Shown: positions 16,890 through 25,552, counted from the first letter of the stretch. The stretch: DNA of 64,000 nt from Piscinibacter gummiphilus (GCF_002116905.1 NZ_CP015118.1:186001-250000), one strand, 5' to 3'. The notes: a model not told the origin generated them from the sequence alone. Translations and numbers: made by a program.

Positions 16890-18530
16890 ATGACCGACAC
16901 GACCGCCCGGCGCCCGATGCCCCCGATGCAGTCCCGCGCGCTCGTGGCCTGGCGCCTCGCCGTGGTCGCCGTGCTCGGCTTCGCGTCGGGCCTGCCGCTC
17001 GCGCTCACCGGGCAGGCCATGCAGGCCTGGCTCAGCGGCGAGGGCATCGACGTCGCCACCATCGGTTTCCTGAGCCTCGTGGGCCTGCCCTACACGTTCA
17101 AGTTCCTGTGGGCCCCGCTGATGGACCGCTTCGAGCTGCCGTGGCTCGGCCGCCGCCGCGGCTGGCTCGTGCTCACGCAGCTGGGCCTGGCCGGCGCGCT
17201 GTGGTGCATGGCCGCCACGTCGCCATCGGACGCCACGCGCACCTTCGCGCTGCTGGCCGTGCTCGTCGCGTTCGTGTCGGCATCGCAGGACGTGGTCATC
17301 GATGCCTACCGCACGGATTTGCTGCACGCCCACGAGCGCGGCCTCGGCTCGTCGCTCAACGTGCTGGGCTACCGCCTCGCGATGATCCTGTCGGGCGGCG
17401 TCGCGCTGATCTGGGTCGATCCCACGCAGGGCGGCGGCTGGACCTGGCCCGAGGTCTACCGCGTGATGGCCGGGCTGATGGTGGCGGCCGCGGTGATGTC
17501 GGCGGTGGCGCTGCCCCGCCTCGTGACCGCGCCGAAGCCCGTCAGCGTCGCTGCGCACGACCTCGCGGGCTTCGCCTGCGTGGCGCTCGCCATCGCGGCG
17601 GGCTACCTGCTGAGCGCGGGCCTCGGCGATGCGGCGTCGTCCAACCCGTGGGTGGCCCACGGCGTGGTGCGGCCGGTGGCGTCCGCGGTGCTCGACCCGT
17701 GGCTGTCCACCACCACGCTGTCGGCCGCGCTGCGGGCCAAGTGGGTGGACCTGCTCACGCTGCTGATCGGCATCGCCTTCACGCTGCCGCTCGCCACCTG
17801 GGCGGCCCGTGCCGCGAGGTTCGAGACCCTGCTGGGCGGGCTGCGCAGCTACTTCGCGCAGCCGGGCGCCGGCGCCTTCCTCGCGTTCATCGTGCTCTAC
17901 AAGCTGGGCGACGCCTTCGCCGGCTCGCTGATGACGCCGTTCCTGCTCAAGTCGATGGCGTTTTCGCCGGCCGAGTTCGGCGTGGCCAACAAGCTGATCG
18001 GCCTGTGGCTCACCATCGCGGGTGCGCTGCTCGGCGGCGCGCTCATGTTCAAGCTCGGCCTGTGGCGGTCGCTGATGCTGTTCGGGGTGCTGCAGATGGC
18101 GAGCAACCTCGGCTTCTGGTGGCTCGCCGAAAACGGCAAGGGCGTGATGCCGTCGCTGCTGATCCCGGCCTTCGACCTCGGGATCGTCTCGCTCGCGCAG
18201 GCCACGCCGGTCGACGGCGGGCTGCTGATGGTGATCGCGTTCGAGAACCTGTCCGGCGGCATGGGCACCGCGGCCTTCGTGGCCTTCCTGATGAGCCTGT
18301 GCAACCAGCGCTTCACCGCGACGCAGTACGCTCTGCTGTCGGCGTTCGCGTCCGTGGGCCGCGTGTGGGTCGGGCCGCTGGCAGGGGTGCTCGCGGAGAC
18401 CATCGGCTGGCCGGTGTTCTTCCTCGTGTCCACCGTGGTGGCCTTGCCCGCGTTGCTGCTGCTGGGGTGGTTGCGCCGCCCGGTGGAGGCGCTCGAGGTC
18501 GACCCCGACGCGCCGCTGGCCGACGACTGA
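16890..18530 (+). CDS. ampG: AmpG-family muropeptide permease (MFS)
   Basis: A 546-residue major-facilitator protein with about 14 membrane segments. It has the AmpG signatures FASGLPLALTGQAMQAWLS, LPYTFKFLWAPLMDRF and SQDVVIDAYRTDLL. AmpG imports GlcNAc-anhydroMurNAc-peptides from the periplasm for cell-wall recycling and can influence beta-lactamase induction. A long loop near residues 220-280 lies between the two halves. It is probably co-transcribed with the M14 peptidase gene. Confidence 0.9.
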   Translation: MTDTTARRPMPPMQSRALVAWRLAVVAVLGFASGLPLALTGQAMQAWLSGEGIDVATIGFLSLVGLPYTFKFLWAPLMDRFELPWLGRRRGWLVLTQLGLAGALWCMAATSPSDATRTFALLAVLVAFVSASQDVVIDAYRTDLLHAHERGLGSSLNVLGYRLAMILSGGVALIWVDPTQGGGWTWPEVYRVMAGLMVAAAVMSAVALPRLVTAPKPVSVAAHDLAGFACVALAIAAGYLLSAGLGDAASSNPWVAHGVVRPVASAVLDPWLSTTTLSAALRAKWVDLLTLLIGIAFTLPLATWAARAARFETLLGGLRSYFAQPGAGAFLAFIVLYKLGDAFAGSLMTPFLLKSMAFSPAEFGVANKLIGLWLTIAGALLGGALMFKLGLWRSLMLFGVLQMASNLGFWWLAENGKGVMPSLLIPAFDLGIVSLAQATPVDGGLLMVIAFENLSGGMGTAAFVAFLMSLCNQRFTATQYALLSAFASVGRVWVGPLAGVLAETIGWPVFFLVSTVVALPALLLLGWLRRPVEALEVDPDAPLADD

Positions 18531-18576
18531 CTGCCCTATCCTGGAACCACTGAAGCCCTGCACGGGTCCACGCACC

Positions 18577-19485
18577 ATGTCCTCTTCAACCGATTCCGCC
18601 GAGTTCGACCTGACCCGCTTCCGCCACATCGCGGGCTGCACCTGCGCGTTCCACGCGCGGCGCCTCTTCACCGGCGCGCTGCTGGCCACGGGGGCCGGCG
18701 CCGCGCTGGCGCGCGAGGGGGTCGACGTGGGCAGCCAGTCGCAGTTCTCGAAGCTCGTGTCGGCCGAGCAGGTCGAGACGGCCGCGCTGCAGGAGTACGG
18801 CAAGCTCAAGGCCGAGGCCCGCGACAAGAACGCGCTCGTGCCCGAGAGCGACCCGCAGATGGCCCGCCTGCAGTACATCGCGCAGCGGCTCATCCCGTAC
18901 ACCTACGAGTGGAACCCGCGGGCGCGCGAATGGAAGTGGGAGGTGAACCTGCTCAACTCGAAGCAGGTCAACGCCTTCTGCATGCCCGGCGGCAAGATCG
19001 CCTTCTTCACGGGCATCCTGCAGCAACTGCAGCTCAACGACGACGAGGTCGCGATGATCATGGGCCACGAGATGGCCCACGCGCTGCGTGAACACGCGCG
19101 CGAGCGCATGGGCAAGACGGCGGCCACGCGCGGTGCCATCGAGATCGGCGCCGCCATCTTCGGCCTCGGCAGCGGCGGGCGCATGGTCGCCGACCTCGGC
19201 GGCCAGCTGCTCACGCTGCGCTTCGGCCGTGAGGACGAGTCCGAGGCCGACCTGATCGGCATCGACCTCAGCGCCCGCGCGGGCTACGACCCGAAGGCCG
19301 GCGTGACGCTGTGGCAGAAGATGGCGGTGGCCAGCAAGGGAGCGCCGCCGCAGTTCCTGTCGACCCACCCGTCGGGGCCCACCCGCATCAAGGACATCCA
19401 GACGGCGCTGCCGCAGGTGCAGCCGCTCTACGCGCGGGCGCAGAAGCCCCCGCGCCGCTTCGAGCCGATGGCGGCCGCGAAGTGA
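18577..19485 (+). CDS. M48-family metallopeptidase
   Basis: A 302-residue exported zinc protease. The N-terminal region (residues 20-45) has an Arg pair before a hydrophobic stretch ending ALA and looks like a signal peptide with a long leader; CTC within it is notable. The zinc site is GHEMAHALREH, with the third ligand in EDESEADLIGIDL. Length and motifs fit the LoiP/YcaL/BepA-like outer-membrane-associated M48 group, which handles misfolded envelope proteins. It lies 46 bases after ampG and could share its transcript. Confidence 0.9.
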   Translation: MSSSTDSAEFDLTRFRHIAGCTCAFHARRLFTGALLATGAGAALAREGVDVGSQSQFSKLVSAEQVETAALQEYGKLKAEARDKNALVPESDPQMARLQYIAQRLIPYTYEWNPRAREWKWEVNLLNSKQVNAFCMPGGKIAFFTGILQQLQLNDDEVAMIMGHEMAHALREHARERMGKTAATRGAIEIGAAIFGLGSGGRMVADLGGQLLTLRFGREDESEADLIGIDLSARAGYDPKAGVTLWQKMAVASKGAPPQFLSTHPSGPTRIKDIQTALPQVQPLYARAQKPPRRFEPMAAAK

Positions 19486-19518
19486 AGCCGGGCGCCTCCC
19501 GGCGCCCGGACACTTCCA

Positions 19519-20091
19519 TCAGGCCGCGTTGCGGCGGCGGCGGGCCATCGCGCCCATCACGCCGAAGCCGGCCAGCAGCATCGCGACCGCGCCCGGTTCC
19601 GGCACGGCGGCCGTGATGGCGAACGTGTCGCCCACTTGCGCGCCGGCCAGGCTCAGGGTCCAGTCGGTGCCCGTGCCGAGCGGGGCGCCCACGTAGAACT
19701 CCGTGGTCAGCGCCGGCGAGAAGGTCGCCCACAGCTGCTGCGCGTTCCAGCCTTGCGAGGCGATGGCCTGGAAGCCGTCGGTGGCGAGCGTGCCCGGGGC
19801 CGAGAACGTGGCGCCCGACAGCGAGAACACCAGCTGGTCAAAGCCGAGGCCGGAGAGGTTGCGCACGAGGCTGTTGAAGTTCAGCCCGCCGGTGAGGTCG
19901 GCGGCTTCCACGGTGAAGTTCAGCGTCACGGCGCCGGCGCTCGTGAAGTCGATGTCGAACCACAGGTTCGACGCGTCGCTGTACGAGGTCACGGTGGCGG
20001 CGCCGGTGGCGCCGTCGAACGTGGCGGCCTGCGCGGCACCGGCGGTGGCGAGGGCGGCGGCGAGGGAAACGAGGAGTTGGCGGAGTTTCAT
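19519..20091 (-). CDS. PEP-CTERM sorting-domain protein
   Basis: A 190-residue secreted protein. The signal peptide ends at AQA (about 22), a strand-rich FxDxF-like body follows, and the C-terminal PEP-CTERM anchor is AVPEPGAVAMLLAGFGVMGA then an RRRR tail. Such anchors are processed by the exosortase/EpsH system in biofilm-forming proteobacteria; no exosortase gene is in this window. Start 20091 coincides with the signal peptide. Its function beyond surface display is unknown. Confidence 0.88.
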   Translation of the reverse strand: MKLRQLLVSLAAALATAGAAQAATFDGATGAATVTSYSDASNLWFDIDFTSAGAVTLNFTVEAADLTGGLNFNSLVRNLSGLGFDQLVFSLSGATFSAPGTLATDGFQAIASQGWNAQQLWATFSPALTTEFYVGAPLGTGTDWTLSLAGAQVGDTFAITAAVPEPGAVAMLLAGFGVMGAMARRRRNAA

Positions 20092-20123
20092 GAGGGTGCT
20101 TCCTGGAAATGCGGGGAGGGGGA

Positions 20124-21605
20124 TCACAGCGTGCCGTTGGCCCACGGGCCGGTGATCGCGAACGTGATGCCCGGCGTCTGGATGTTCACGAAGAGGTAGC
20201 GGCCGGTCGGGTCGAAGCAGGCGCCGGCGAATTCGTTCGTGACGTGGTTGCCGGCGAGGCCGGTGTTCTTGCCGGCGGCGGTCAGCTGCGCCGCGCTCAG
20301 GTTGACGTTGTTCTTCGCGAAGATGAACGTGTCACCGTTCGGGCTCAGGCCCATCAGGCGCTGGCCCAGGCCGAACTCGTCGTTCGCGGCGTTGGACGCG
20401 TCCTCGCAGATCACGATGCCGCCGCGCGGGCTCACCGTGATGTTGTCGCCCATGTTGCCCACCGAGGCGCCGGACGTGGAGTAGATGCAGGTCATCACCT
20501 GGGTGGCCAGGTCGAGTTCCCAGATCGCGCCGAGATTCACCGTGCCGCCCGACGTGTCCATGAGGTAGATCTTGCCGGCGTGGTACCACATGCCTTCGCC
20601 GCGGTTCATGCGCAGGCCGCCTTGCTGCCAGCCCTGCACGAACGGGCCCGCGGCCGACGTGATGACCTGGCCGTTGAGGCCCGTGGCGTTGCCGCGGTTC
20701 TGGTCCGGGTCGGCGATGGTGATCCACTCGAGCGCGTAGGTCTGGTCCAGCTGGGCCGGCGCGACGTTCACGTTGTTCTGGCCGACGACCTTGGCCATCT
20801 GCAGCGTGCCGCCCTGCACGAGCGAGCCGAGCGCGCCCTGCGTGACGTTCGGGATGTAGCGGTAGAAGCCGGACTTGCCCGACGAATCCTCGCTCTGGTA
20901 GACGATGCCGGTGGCCGGGTCGACGGCGACGGCCTCGTGGGCGAAGCGGCCCATGCCGACGATCGGCTGCGCGCTGGTCTGGGCCGGGTCGGCGGCCACC
21001 TCGAACACGTAGCCGTGCTTGCGGCCCTGCGTGCTGGCGGCGTCGGAACCCACTTCCTCGCAGGTCAGCCAGGTGCCCCAGGGGGTCGGGCCGCCGGCGC
21101 AGTTCGTGCGGGTGCCGCCGAGGCTGGCGGAGACGCTGACGAACTCGCCGTCGCGGAACACGACGTTCGTGTTGCCGCCGGCCGAGTACTGGCTGCTGGA
21201 CGTGCCGGTGTCGTAGACGGCCGGGGCGCCGAAGAACGAGGAGCCCGTGGTGCCGCCCAGTTCGTGGTTGCGGACCAGCACGAGCTCGGTCGAGCGGCCG
21301 ACGCGGCGGCTGCGCACCACGGCCATGCCGTCGTGGGCGCCGGGGCAGGCGTGGCCGTTGGTCATCAGGTCGCCCGTCCAGCCGAAGCTCTTGTACGAGA
21401 AGCCGGCGGGCAGCTTCAGCAGCGGCAGGCCGGTGGTGAGGTCGTTGACCGGGGCGATGTCGCCGTACGGGCTGGCGATGCGCACGGTGTTGCCGGCGGC
21501 CATCGCTTCACGTGCGTGCAGGGCGGCGAGCGCGGAGATGAAGGGCAGGGCGGCCGTGCCCTTGAGCAGGCTGCGGCGGACGGGTTGGGGGGTGTGGTCG
21601 TTCAT
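20124..21605 (-). CDS. DUF839/PhoX-like protein, Tat-exported
   Basis: A 493-residue protein with a twin-arginine leader (RRSLLKGTAALPFISALAAL) and a DUF839 beta-propeller body related to PhoX alkaline phosphatases. Visible features are HDGMAVVRS, ELVLVRNHE, TWLTCEE, GRFAHEAVAVDP and a late CEDASN. PhoX enzymes bind iron and calcium and release phosphate; this member is shorter than typical PhoX and may not be a phosphatase. It is directly upstream of the PEP-CTERM gene on the same strand, 32 bases apart, so the two are probably expressed together. Confidence 0.85.
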   Translation of the reverse strand: MNDHTPQPVRRSLLKGTAALPFISALAALHAREAMAAGNTVRIASPYGDIAPVNDLTTGLPLLKLPAGFSYKSFGWTGDLMTNGHACPGAHDGMAVVRSRRVGRSTELVLVRNHELGGTTGSSFFGAPAVYDTGTSSSQYSAGGNTNVVFRDGEFVSVSASLGGTRTNCAGGPTPWGTWLTCEEVGSDAASTQGRKHGYVFEVAADPAQTSAQPIVGMGRFAHEAVAVDPATGIVYQSEDSSGKSGFYRYIPNVTQGALGSLVQGGTLQMAKVVGQNNVNVAPAQLDQTYALEWITIADPDQNRGNATGLNGQVITSAAGPFVQGWQQGGLRMNRGEGMWYHAGKIYLMDTSGGTVNLGAIWELDLATQVMTCIYSTSGASVGNMGDNITVSPRGGIVICEDASNAANDEFGLGQRLMGLSPNGDTFIFAKNNVNLSAAQLTAAGKNTGLAGNHVTNEFAGACFDPTGRYLFVNIQTPGITFAITGPWANGTL

Positions 21606-21768
21606 GGTGAATGGCTTCGTGCTGCTGGGGGAGAAGGAACCGCGGCCATGGCGAACGCCACGGCCGGATCGGCGGGTTCCGTTTATCCCAACAGGGGGTG
21701 AAGCGCCCATGAACGGGCGTTCGGCATGCCATGTGCCGAACGGACCGGTGGGTTTTCCCGCGGTGTCG

Positions 21769-22410
21769 TCAGGTGCCGCGCACGTACGGGTTCGAGCGGC
21801 GTTCCTCGCCGAAGGTGCTCTCGTCGCCGTGGCCCGGGATGAAGGTCACGTCGTCCCCCATCGGCCACAGCCGCTGCGTGATCGAGCCGATCAGTTGGTC
21901 GAAGTCGCCCTGCGGGAAATCGGTGCGGCCGATGCTGCCCGCGAACAGCACGTCGCCCACGAACGCGCGGCGCGACGTGGGCTCGAAGAACACGACGTGC
22001 CCGGGCGTGTGGCCCGGGCAGTGCCGCACCTGCAGCGTGCAGCGGCCCACCGTCACCGTGTCGCCGTCGACGAGCCAGCGATCGGGCTCGAAGGTCTCGG
22101 CCGGCGGGAAGCCGAACATGCGGCTCTGCTGCGGCAGCCCGTCGATCCAGAACCGATCGCCCTCGTGCGGCCCGGTGATGGGCAGGCCGCGCTCGCGCGC
22201 GAGCTGGCCGGTGCCACCGGCGTGGTCGATGTGCGCGTGGGTCAGCCAGATCTGCTTGAGCGCGAGGCCTTCGGCCTCGGCGAACGCGAGCAGCCGGTCG
22301 ATCTCGCCGCCCGGGTCGATGACCGCGGCCTCGCGGGTCTCGTCGCACCAGACGATGGAGCAGTTCTGGTGGAAGGTGGTGACGGGGAGGGTCTGGTAGC
22401 GGAACGGCAT
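21769..22410 (-). CDS. MBL-fold hydrolase, glyoxalase II-like
   Basis: A 213-residue metallo-beta-lactamase-fold protein with the metal motif THAHIDHAGG, later ligands in CPGHTPGH, FVGDVLFAGSIGRTDF and PGHGDES. It resembles the YcbL/GloB-like group that hydrolyses thioesters such as S-lactoylglutathione. Start 22410 is chosen because upstream codons are terminal-repeat sequence of the mobile element. The element begins ten bases before this start codon, so the native promoter has been displaced. Confidence 0.88.
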   Translation of the reverse strand: MPFRYQTLPVTTFHQNCSIVWCDETREAAVIDPGGEIDRLLAFAEAEGLALKQIWLTHAHIDHAGGTGQLARERGLPITGPHEGDRFWIDGLPQQSRMFGFPPAETFEPDRWLVDGDTVTVGRCTLQVRHCPGHTPGHVVFFEPTSRRAFVGDVLFAGSIGRTDFPQGDFDQLIGSITQRLWPMGDDVTFIPGHGDESTFGEERRSNPYVRGT

Positions 22411-22412
22411 GG

Positions 22413-22419
22413 GCGCCAC
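22413..22419 (+). repeat. direct repeat GCGCCAC at left island boundary
   Basis: This 7-base sequence abuts the TGT end of the island and is repeated exactly at 37732-37738 beyond the opposite end. It is the best candidate for a target-site duplication or for a shared insertion sequence. Confidence 0.6.
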
Positions 22420-22508
22420 TGTTTCTTCCGAACAAAGATTCAAAACTGCAAACATAGAACAAAATTCAGCCGTTCCTGGCGTACAGCCACACGAACAAAG
22501 TTTCAAAC
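22420..22508 (+). repeat. left transposon end with three end repeats
   Basis: The terminal inverted repeat is 22420-22448. The core CGAACAAAGATTCAAAAC is followed by a diverged copy at 22455-22472 (GAACAAAATTCA) and a good copy at 22492-22508 (CGAACAAAGTTTCAAAC). All three point the same way. Spacing is tight compared with the right end, giving the asymmetric ends typical of Tn7-like elements. Confidence 0.75.
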
Positions 22509-22600
22509 ACGGTGAAGCAGACCAAGTCCCTCGGTCTTCCAGGTGGATCCGGAGCTTGGGGGCGGACGCCCCCTGCAGTTACCAGCGCGACCAGTCCGTC

Positions 22601-23104
22601 ATGGCCACCCTCAAGCGACTTAGCAGTGATGCCCTTCTTCCCTCGCTAGCCGATATGGGAGACAAGGCTGAGCAGGACTTGTTTGCCTTGGAACCCGCTT
22701 GGGGCAAAGCCGCCCATTTTTTCCGTACTGGCCTCCGCCTAGGTCACGGAAAACAGTCAGTTCGCTGCATGTCGTTGTGGCAAGTGCACCAACTGCTCGA
22801 TGTCTTCAGAACGCGCTTTCAGGCAGGTGACACGTTCGCGCTGCTTCAAGCTGTCAGCATGTGTGCAGAGGAAAATTTGCCCCTGCCCGAATGGCTAGCA
22901 AACGAAGTCCATTCCCGCGTCACGAAGTTTGGGCGGCCTGGCGGCGCGGGCTCGTTGGACGAGGTTTTCTCAAGTCCCGTCATTCCGACTTCCACGCCAA
23001 GCAAAGCGGCTCAGGCACGATTGGACTGGCAACTTGGGGGGCAGATGTGGTCCGACGCTTGGAGCATCGCGCTTGCCGATGACTCGATCAAGTCGATGGA
23101 TCAG
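22601..23104 (+). pseudogene. 3'-truncated hypothetical gene at left end
   Basis: From ATG 22601 about 168 residues read as a soluble, mostly helical protein containing LLQAVSMCAEENLPLPEWLA and later ARLDWQLGGQMWSDAW. No family is named with confidence; similar short proteins accompany mobile DNA in my experience, which is weak evidence. The frame then runs out of register into superoxide dismutase sequence at about 23104, so the original C-terminus has been lost. No clear ribosome-binding site precedes the ATG. Confidence 0.5.
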
Positions 23105-23118
23105 CTGGTACCGGTGCA

Positions 23119-24390
23119 GTGCACATCCAGTTGGACGTCAACGGGCTGTCTGCGGGGCCGCATGGCTTCCACGTCCACACGAACGGTGTTTGCGCCCCAG
23201 GCCCCGACGCCGCCACCGGTCAGGTCGTGCCGTTCGGCTCGGCCGGTGGGCACTTCGATCCCGCCGCCACGCGAAACCACGGGCGTCCGGACGACCCCCT
23301 CGAACATGCGCACGCCGGTGAACTGCCAAACGTGGTGGCGGACGGATCGGGCCGGGCCGTCACGCACGCCGTGAAGCGCGGCGTCACGCTGCAGCCCGGC
23401 AAGACCTCGATCATGGGGCGCACGCTGGTGGTCCACGCCGAGGCCGACGACTACACCACGGATCCCGCGGGCAACTCGGGGGCCCGCGTGCTGTGCGGTG
23501 TCGTCGAGCCCGCTTCGCACGGTGTCGTGAAGGCCCGCACCACGCTCCGCGGGAGCAACGTGTTCCCGGAAGGCATTGCGGTGGACCCGCGCACGGGCGA
23601 TCGCTACGTCGGTTCGACGAGGGAAGGGCACCTGTACCGCTTCGTTGCCGGTGGCACGGAAGCCGAGATGTTTCAGGCGGGCGGGTCGCCAGGACGACAG
23701 AGCGCCTTCGGCATGAAGGTCGACGAACGGGGCCGGCTGTGGGTTGCCAGTGGGCCTAACGGTACCCTCGCCGCGGTGGACCTCTCGACCGCGACCACCC
23801 GCTTCGTGCTGAAGGTCCCCCCGGGACAGCAGGCTTTCCTAAACGACCTCGTGGTGTCTGGCGGCAACCTGTACGTGACCGACTCCTTCCGGCCCGTTAT
23901 CTATCGCGTCGACCTCAATGCCACGGTTCCGACGCTTGAATCGTGGCTGGACCTCAATGCAACGCCCGTGCGGTACCGTCCCAACGAAGTGAACCTCAAT
24001 GGAATCGTCGCGTCCCCCGATGGCCGGTGGCTGTTGGCGATCCAGCTGGCAACCGGGCAGCTGTGGCGCATCGACGTGCGCAGCCGCGCTGTGACCGAGG
24101 TCCGCGTGGAGGGAGGCACGCTGCTGCATGGCGACGGGCTGATTTTGCGCGGCGCCCGCGAGTTGTTTGTGGTGCGAAACGAGGAGGCCGAAGTGGCGCG
24201 GGTGGAGCTCGCGACGGATTGGGCCACTGGTCGGATCGCGCAGCGCTTGCACGACGTCCGCTTGCGATATCCCACTACGGCCGCACTGGTGCCTGACGGG
24301 CTGCTAGTCGTCAATGGTCAGCTCGACCGACAGAAGGAGCCACCGCCCCTGCTGCCATTCGACGTTGTGACGCTCGATCTACCGCGGTGA
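23119..24390 (+). CDS. 5'-truncated Cu/Zn superoxide dismutase fused to SMP-30-like beta-propeller
   Basis: Residues 1-125 are a SodC-type domain with metal motifs GFHVHTNG, GGHFDP, a later His-rich EHAHAGELPN and the C-terminal GARVLCGVVEP. The N-terminal signal peptide and first strands are missing. From about residue 140 an NHL/SMP-30 (gluconolactonase-like) propeller follows: FPEGIAVDPRTGDRYVGS, FLNDLVVSGGNLYVTDS, LNGIVASPDGRWLL, LLHGDGLIL. In-frame codons reach back to about 23083, where a TGA lies, and the sequence left of 23104 belongs to another gene. Without a signal peptide the protein may not reach the periplasm. It is likely a degraded or chimeric gene. Confidence 0.6.
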   Translation: MHIQLDVNGLSAGPHGFHVHTNGVCAPGPDAATGQVVPFGSAGGHFDPAATRNHGRPDDPLEHAHAGELPNVVADGSGRAVTHAVKRGVTLQPGKTSIMGRTLVVHAEADDYTTDPAGNSGARVLCGVVEPASHGVVKARTTLRGSNVFPEGIAVDPRTGDRYVGSTREGHLYRFVAGGTEAEMFQAGGSPGRQSAFGMKVDERGRLWVASGPNGTLAAVDLSTATTRFVLKVPPGQQAFLNDLVVSGGNLYVTDSFRPVIYRVDLNATVPTLESWLDLNATPVRYRPNEVNLNGIVASPDGRWLLAIQLATGQLWRIDVRSRAVTEVRVEGGTLLHGDGLILRGARELFVVRNEEAEVARVELATDWATGRIAQRLHDVRLRYPTTAALVPDGLLVVNGQLDRQKEPPPLLPFDVVTLDLPR

Positions 24391-24672
24391 GTCTGATTCA
24401 CACGCCGGGCGTGTGTGCTGAGCGCAGTCGCCAAGTCGACCGTGAAACACGAACGGGCGATGCCTGCCAGGCCGCGCTGCTATTCCCCATGCGCCTGGGC
24501 AGCAGAAATTACTGTTCGAAGAACTGAGCCGGTCACTAGCGCGGAGCTCCCGACCGGACGGGCGTTTTGTCGCGGCTCACCTCGCGGGTCCCGTGATCGC
24601 CCGACTCGAACGGTTGTGGGAGCCCCCGTCGCGCCTTAGAGGGATTTTGTGCCTGCTACTCCGCCCCGGAGG
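24391..24672. other. non-coding gap with a short hairpin
   Basis: No convincing gene is seen. A 7-bp stem (24399-24415, CACACGC arm, CGG loop) lies just after the propeller gene and could slow or end transcription, although no T-run follows. The rest shows scattered short open frames without ribosome-binding sites and may be decayed sequence. Confidence 0.4.
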
Positions 24673-24864
24673 CTATCCCTCAAACGCTTTTCTTGCTGCA
24701 ACCGACGGGGCCAGCAGGCGCCACCTTTCCCGGCTTGCGAGGTCTCGGGCAAAGTCCTCTGCGTGCTCGAGGGCCAGTCCCTTGTCGAGCTTGATCAACT
24801 CATCAGAAACAGCGGCGATCCAAGTTTCGTCGCTGAGCACGCCGTGTTCATCTGTAGGCGTCAT
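24673..24864 (-). CDS. 63-residue acidic/helical hypothetical protein
   Basis: A small protein with a convincing GGAGG six bases before ATG 24864. It is predicted largely helical and charged (SDELIKLDKGLALEHAEDFA then RDLASRERW). No family is recognised. It is divergent from the Hsp20 operon, whose sigma-32 promoter begins about 150 bases away. The strong ribosome-binding site makes it the best candidate gene in this stretch. Confidence 0.6.
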   Translation of the reverse strand: MTPTDEHGVLSDETWIAAVSDELIKLDKGLALEHAEDFARDLASRERWRLLAPSVAARKAFEG

Positions 24865-25017
24865 AACGGACCTCCGTCTCGCCTACCCGCATGATCGGAT
24901 ATTTCTGTGGCAGCCATGTGGCTGGCCCGTTCTCATGCGCTTTCCACGGCCCAGGGCGCGATGAACAACGCGCGCCTGACTGGCGAGTGCACAGATTCTA
25001 GGCAAACAAAAAAAGCT

Positions 25018-25045
25018 CTTGAAAAGCTTTTGGCATGCCCCTAAT
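25018..25045 (+). promoter_or_regulatory. sigma-32 (RpoH) heat-shock promoter
   Basis: CTTGAA at 25018-25023 and CCCCTAAT at 25038-25045 are separated by 14 bases, close to the RpoH consensus CTTGAA-N13/15-CCCCATNT. It drives the Hsp20 genes that start at 25103. Confidence 0.85.
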
Positions 25046-25054
25046 TCGGGATCG

Positions 25055-25076
25055 GCCGGCCCAAGCGCGGGCCGGC
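25055..25076 (+). promoter_or_regulatory. 5'-UTR hairpin, possible RNA thermometer
   Basis: GCCGGCCC and GGGCCGGC form a perfect 8-bp stem with a 6-base loop inside the leader of the first hsp20 gene. Small heat-shock genes often carry thermosensing leaders (ROSE or fourU types). This stem is very GC-rich, ends about 15 bases before GGAG and does not itself mask it, so a thermometer role is only a suggestion. Confidence 0.4.
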
Positions 25077-25102
25077 GAACACCACTGAACGGAGATCAAG
25101 CC

Positions 25103-25552
25103 ATGTTTCATTCATTGCTGACCCATCCGAACAGCCTGTTCGGACAATTCGACCGCCTGCAACGCGACCTCGACGAGCTTCTCGGGGCCGCAGCGCTTCC
25201 GACCAGCATTCGCTCGGTCGCCGGCGGAACTCTGCCTCAGATCAATGTCGGTCATACGCCGCAAAGCGTGGAGGTGTACGCCTTCGCGCCGGGGCTGGAC
25301 GCCGACAAGATCGAGGTCACGCTGGACCGCGGCGTGCTGCGCCTGGCCGGCGAGCGGGCTCCGGCCGCTTCGGACGGCGAGCGTACCCGCTTTCACGCGC
25401 GTGAGCGCGCGAGCGGACGCTTCGACCGGACCGTGGCGCTGCCCGACGATGTGGACCCGGAGAAGGTGACGGCGAGCTATCGCGACGGCGTTCTGCAGGT
25501 GAGCATCGGCCGGCGGGAAGCCGCGCAGCCCAAGCGCATCGCAATCCAGTGA
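25103..25552 (+). CDS. Hsp20 small heat-shock protein (1)
   Basis: A 149-residue protein with an alpha-crystallin domain at about 45-140. It includes INVGHTPQSVEVYAFAPGLD, the loop GVLRLAGER and the C-terminal strand DGVLQVSIGRRE, then a short IAIQ tail that contains the I-x-I motif. Small heat-shock proteins hold unfolding proteins as ATP-independent chaperones. ATG 25103 follows CGGAG. It is first in a run of three related genes behind a sigma-32 promoter. Confidence 0.92.
   Translation: MFHSLLTHPNSLFGQFDRLQRDLDELLGAAALPTSIRSVAGGTLPQINVGHTPQSVEVYAFAPGLDADKIEVTLDRGVLRLAGERAPAASDGERTRFHARERASGRFDRTVALPDDVDPEKVTASYRDGVLQVSIGRREAAQPKRIAIQ

Noticed and set aside
23119..24390. Full-length functional periplasmic SodC
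   Set aside because: The signal peptide and first strands are missing, and the upstream sequence belongs to another gene.
25046..25102. A ROSE or fourU RNA thermometer
   Set aside because: No fourU tract or ROSE-like U(U/C)GCU pairing with the ribosome-binding site could be found by eye.
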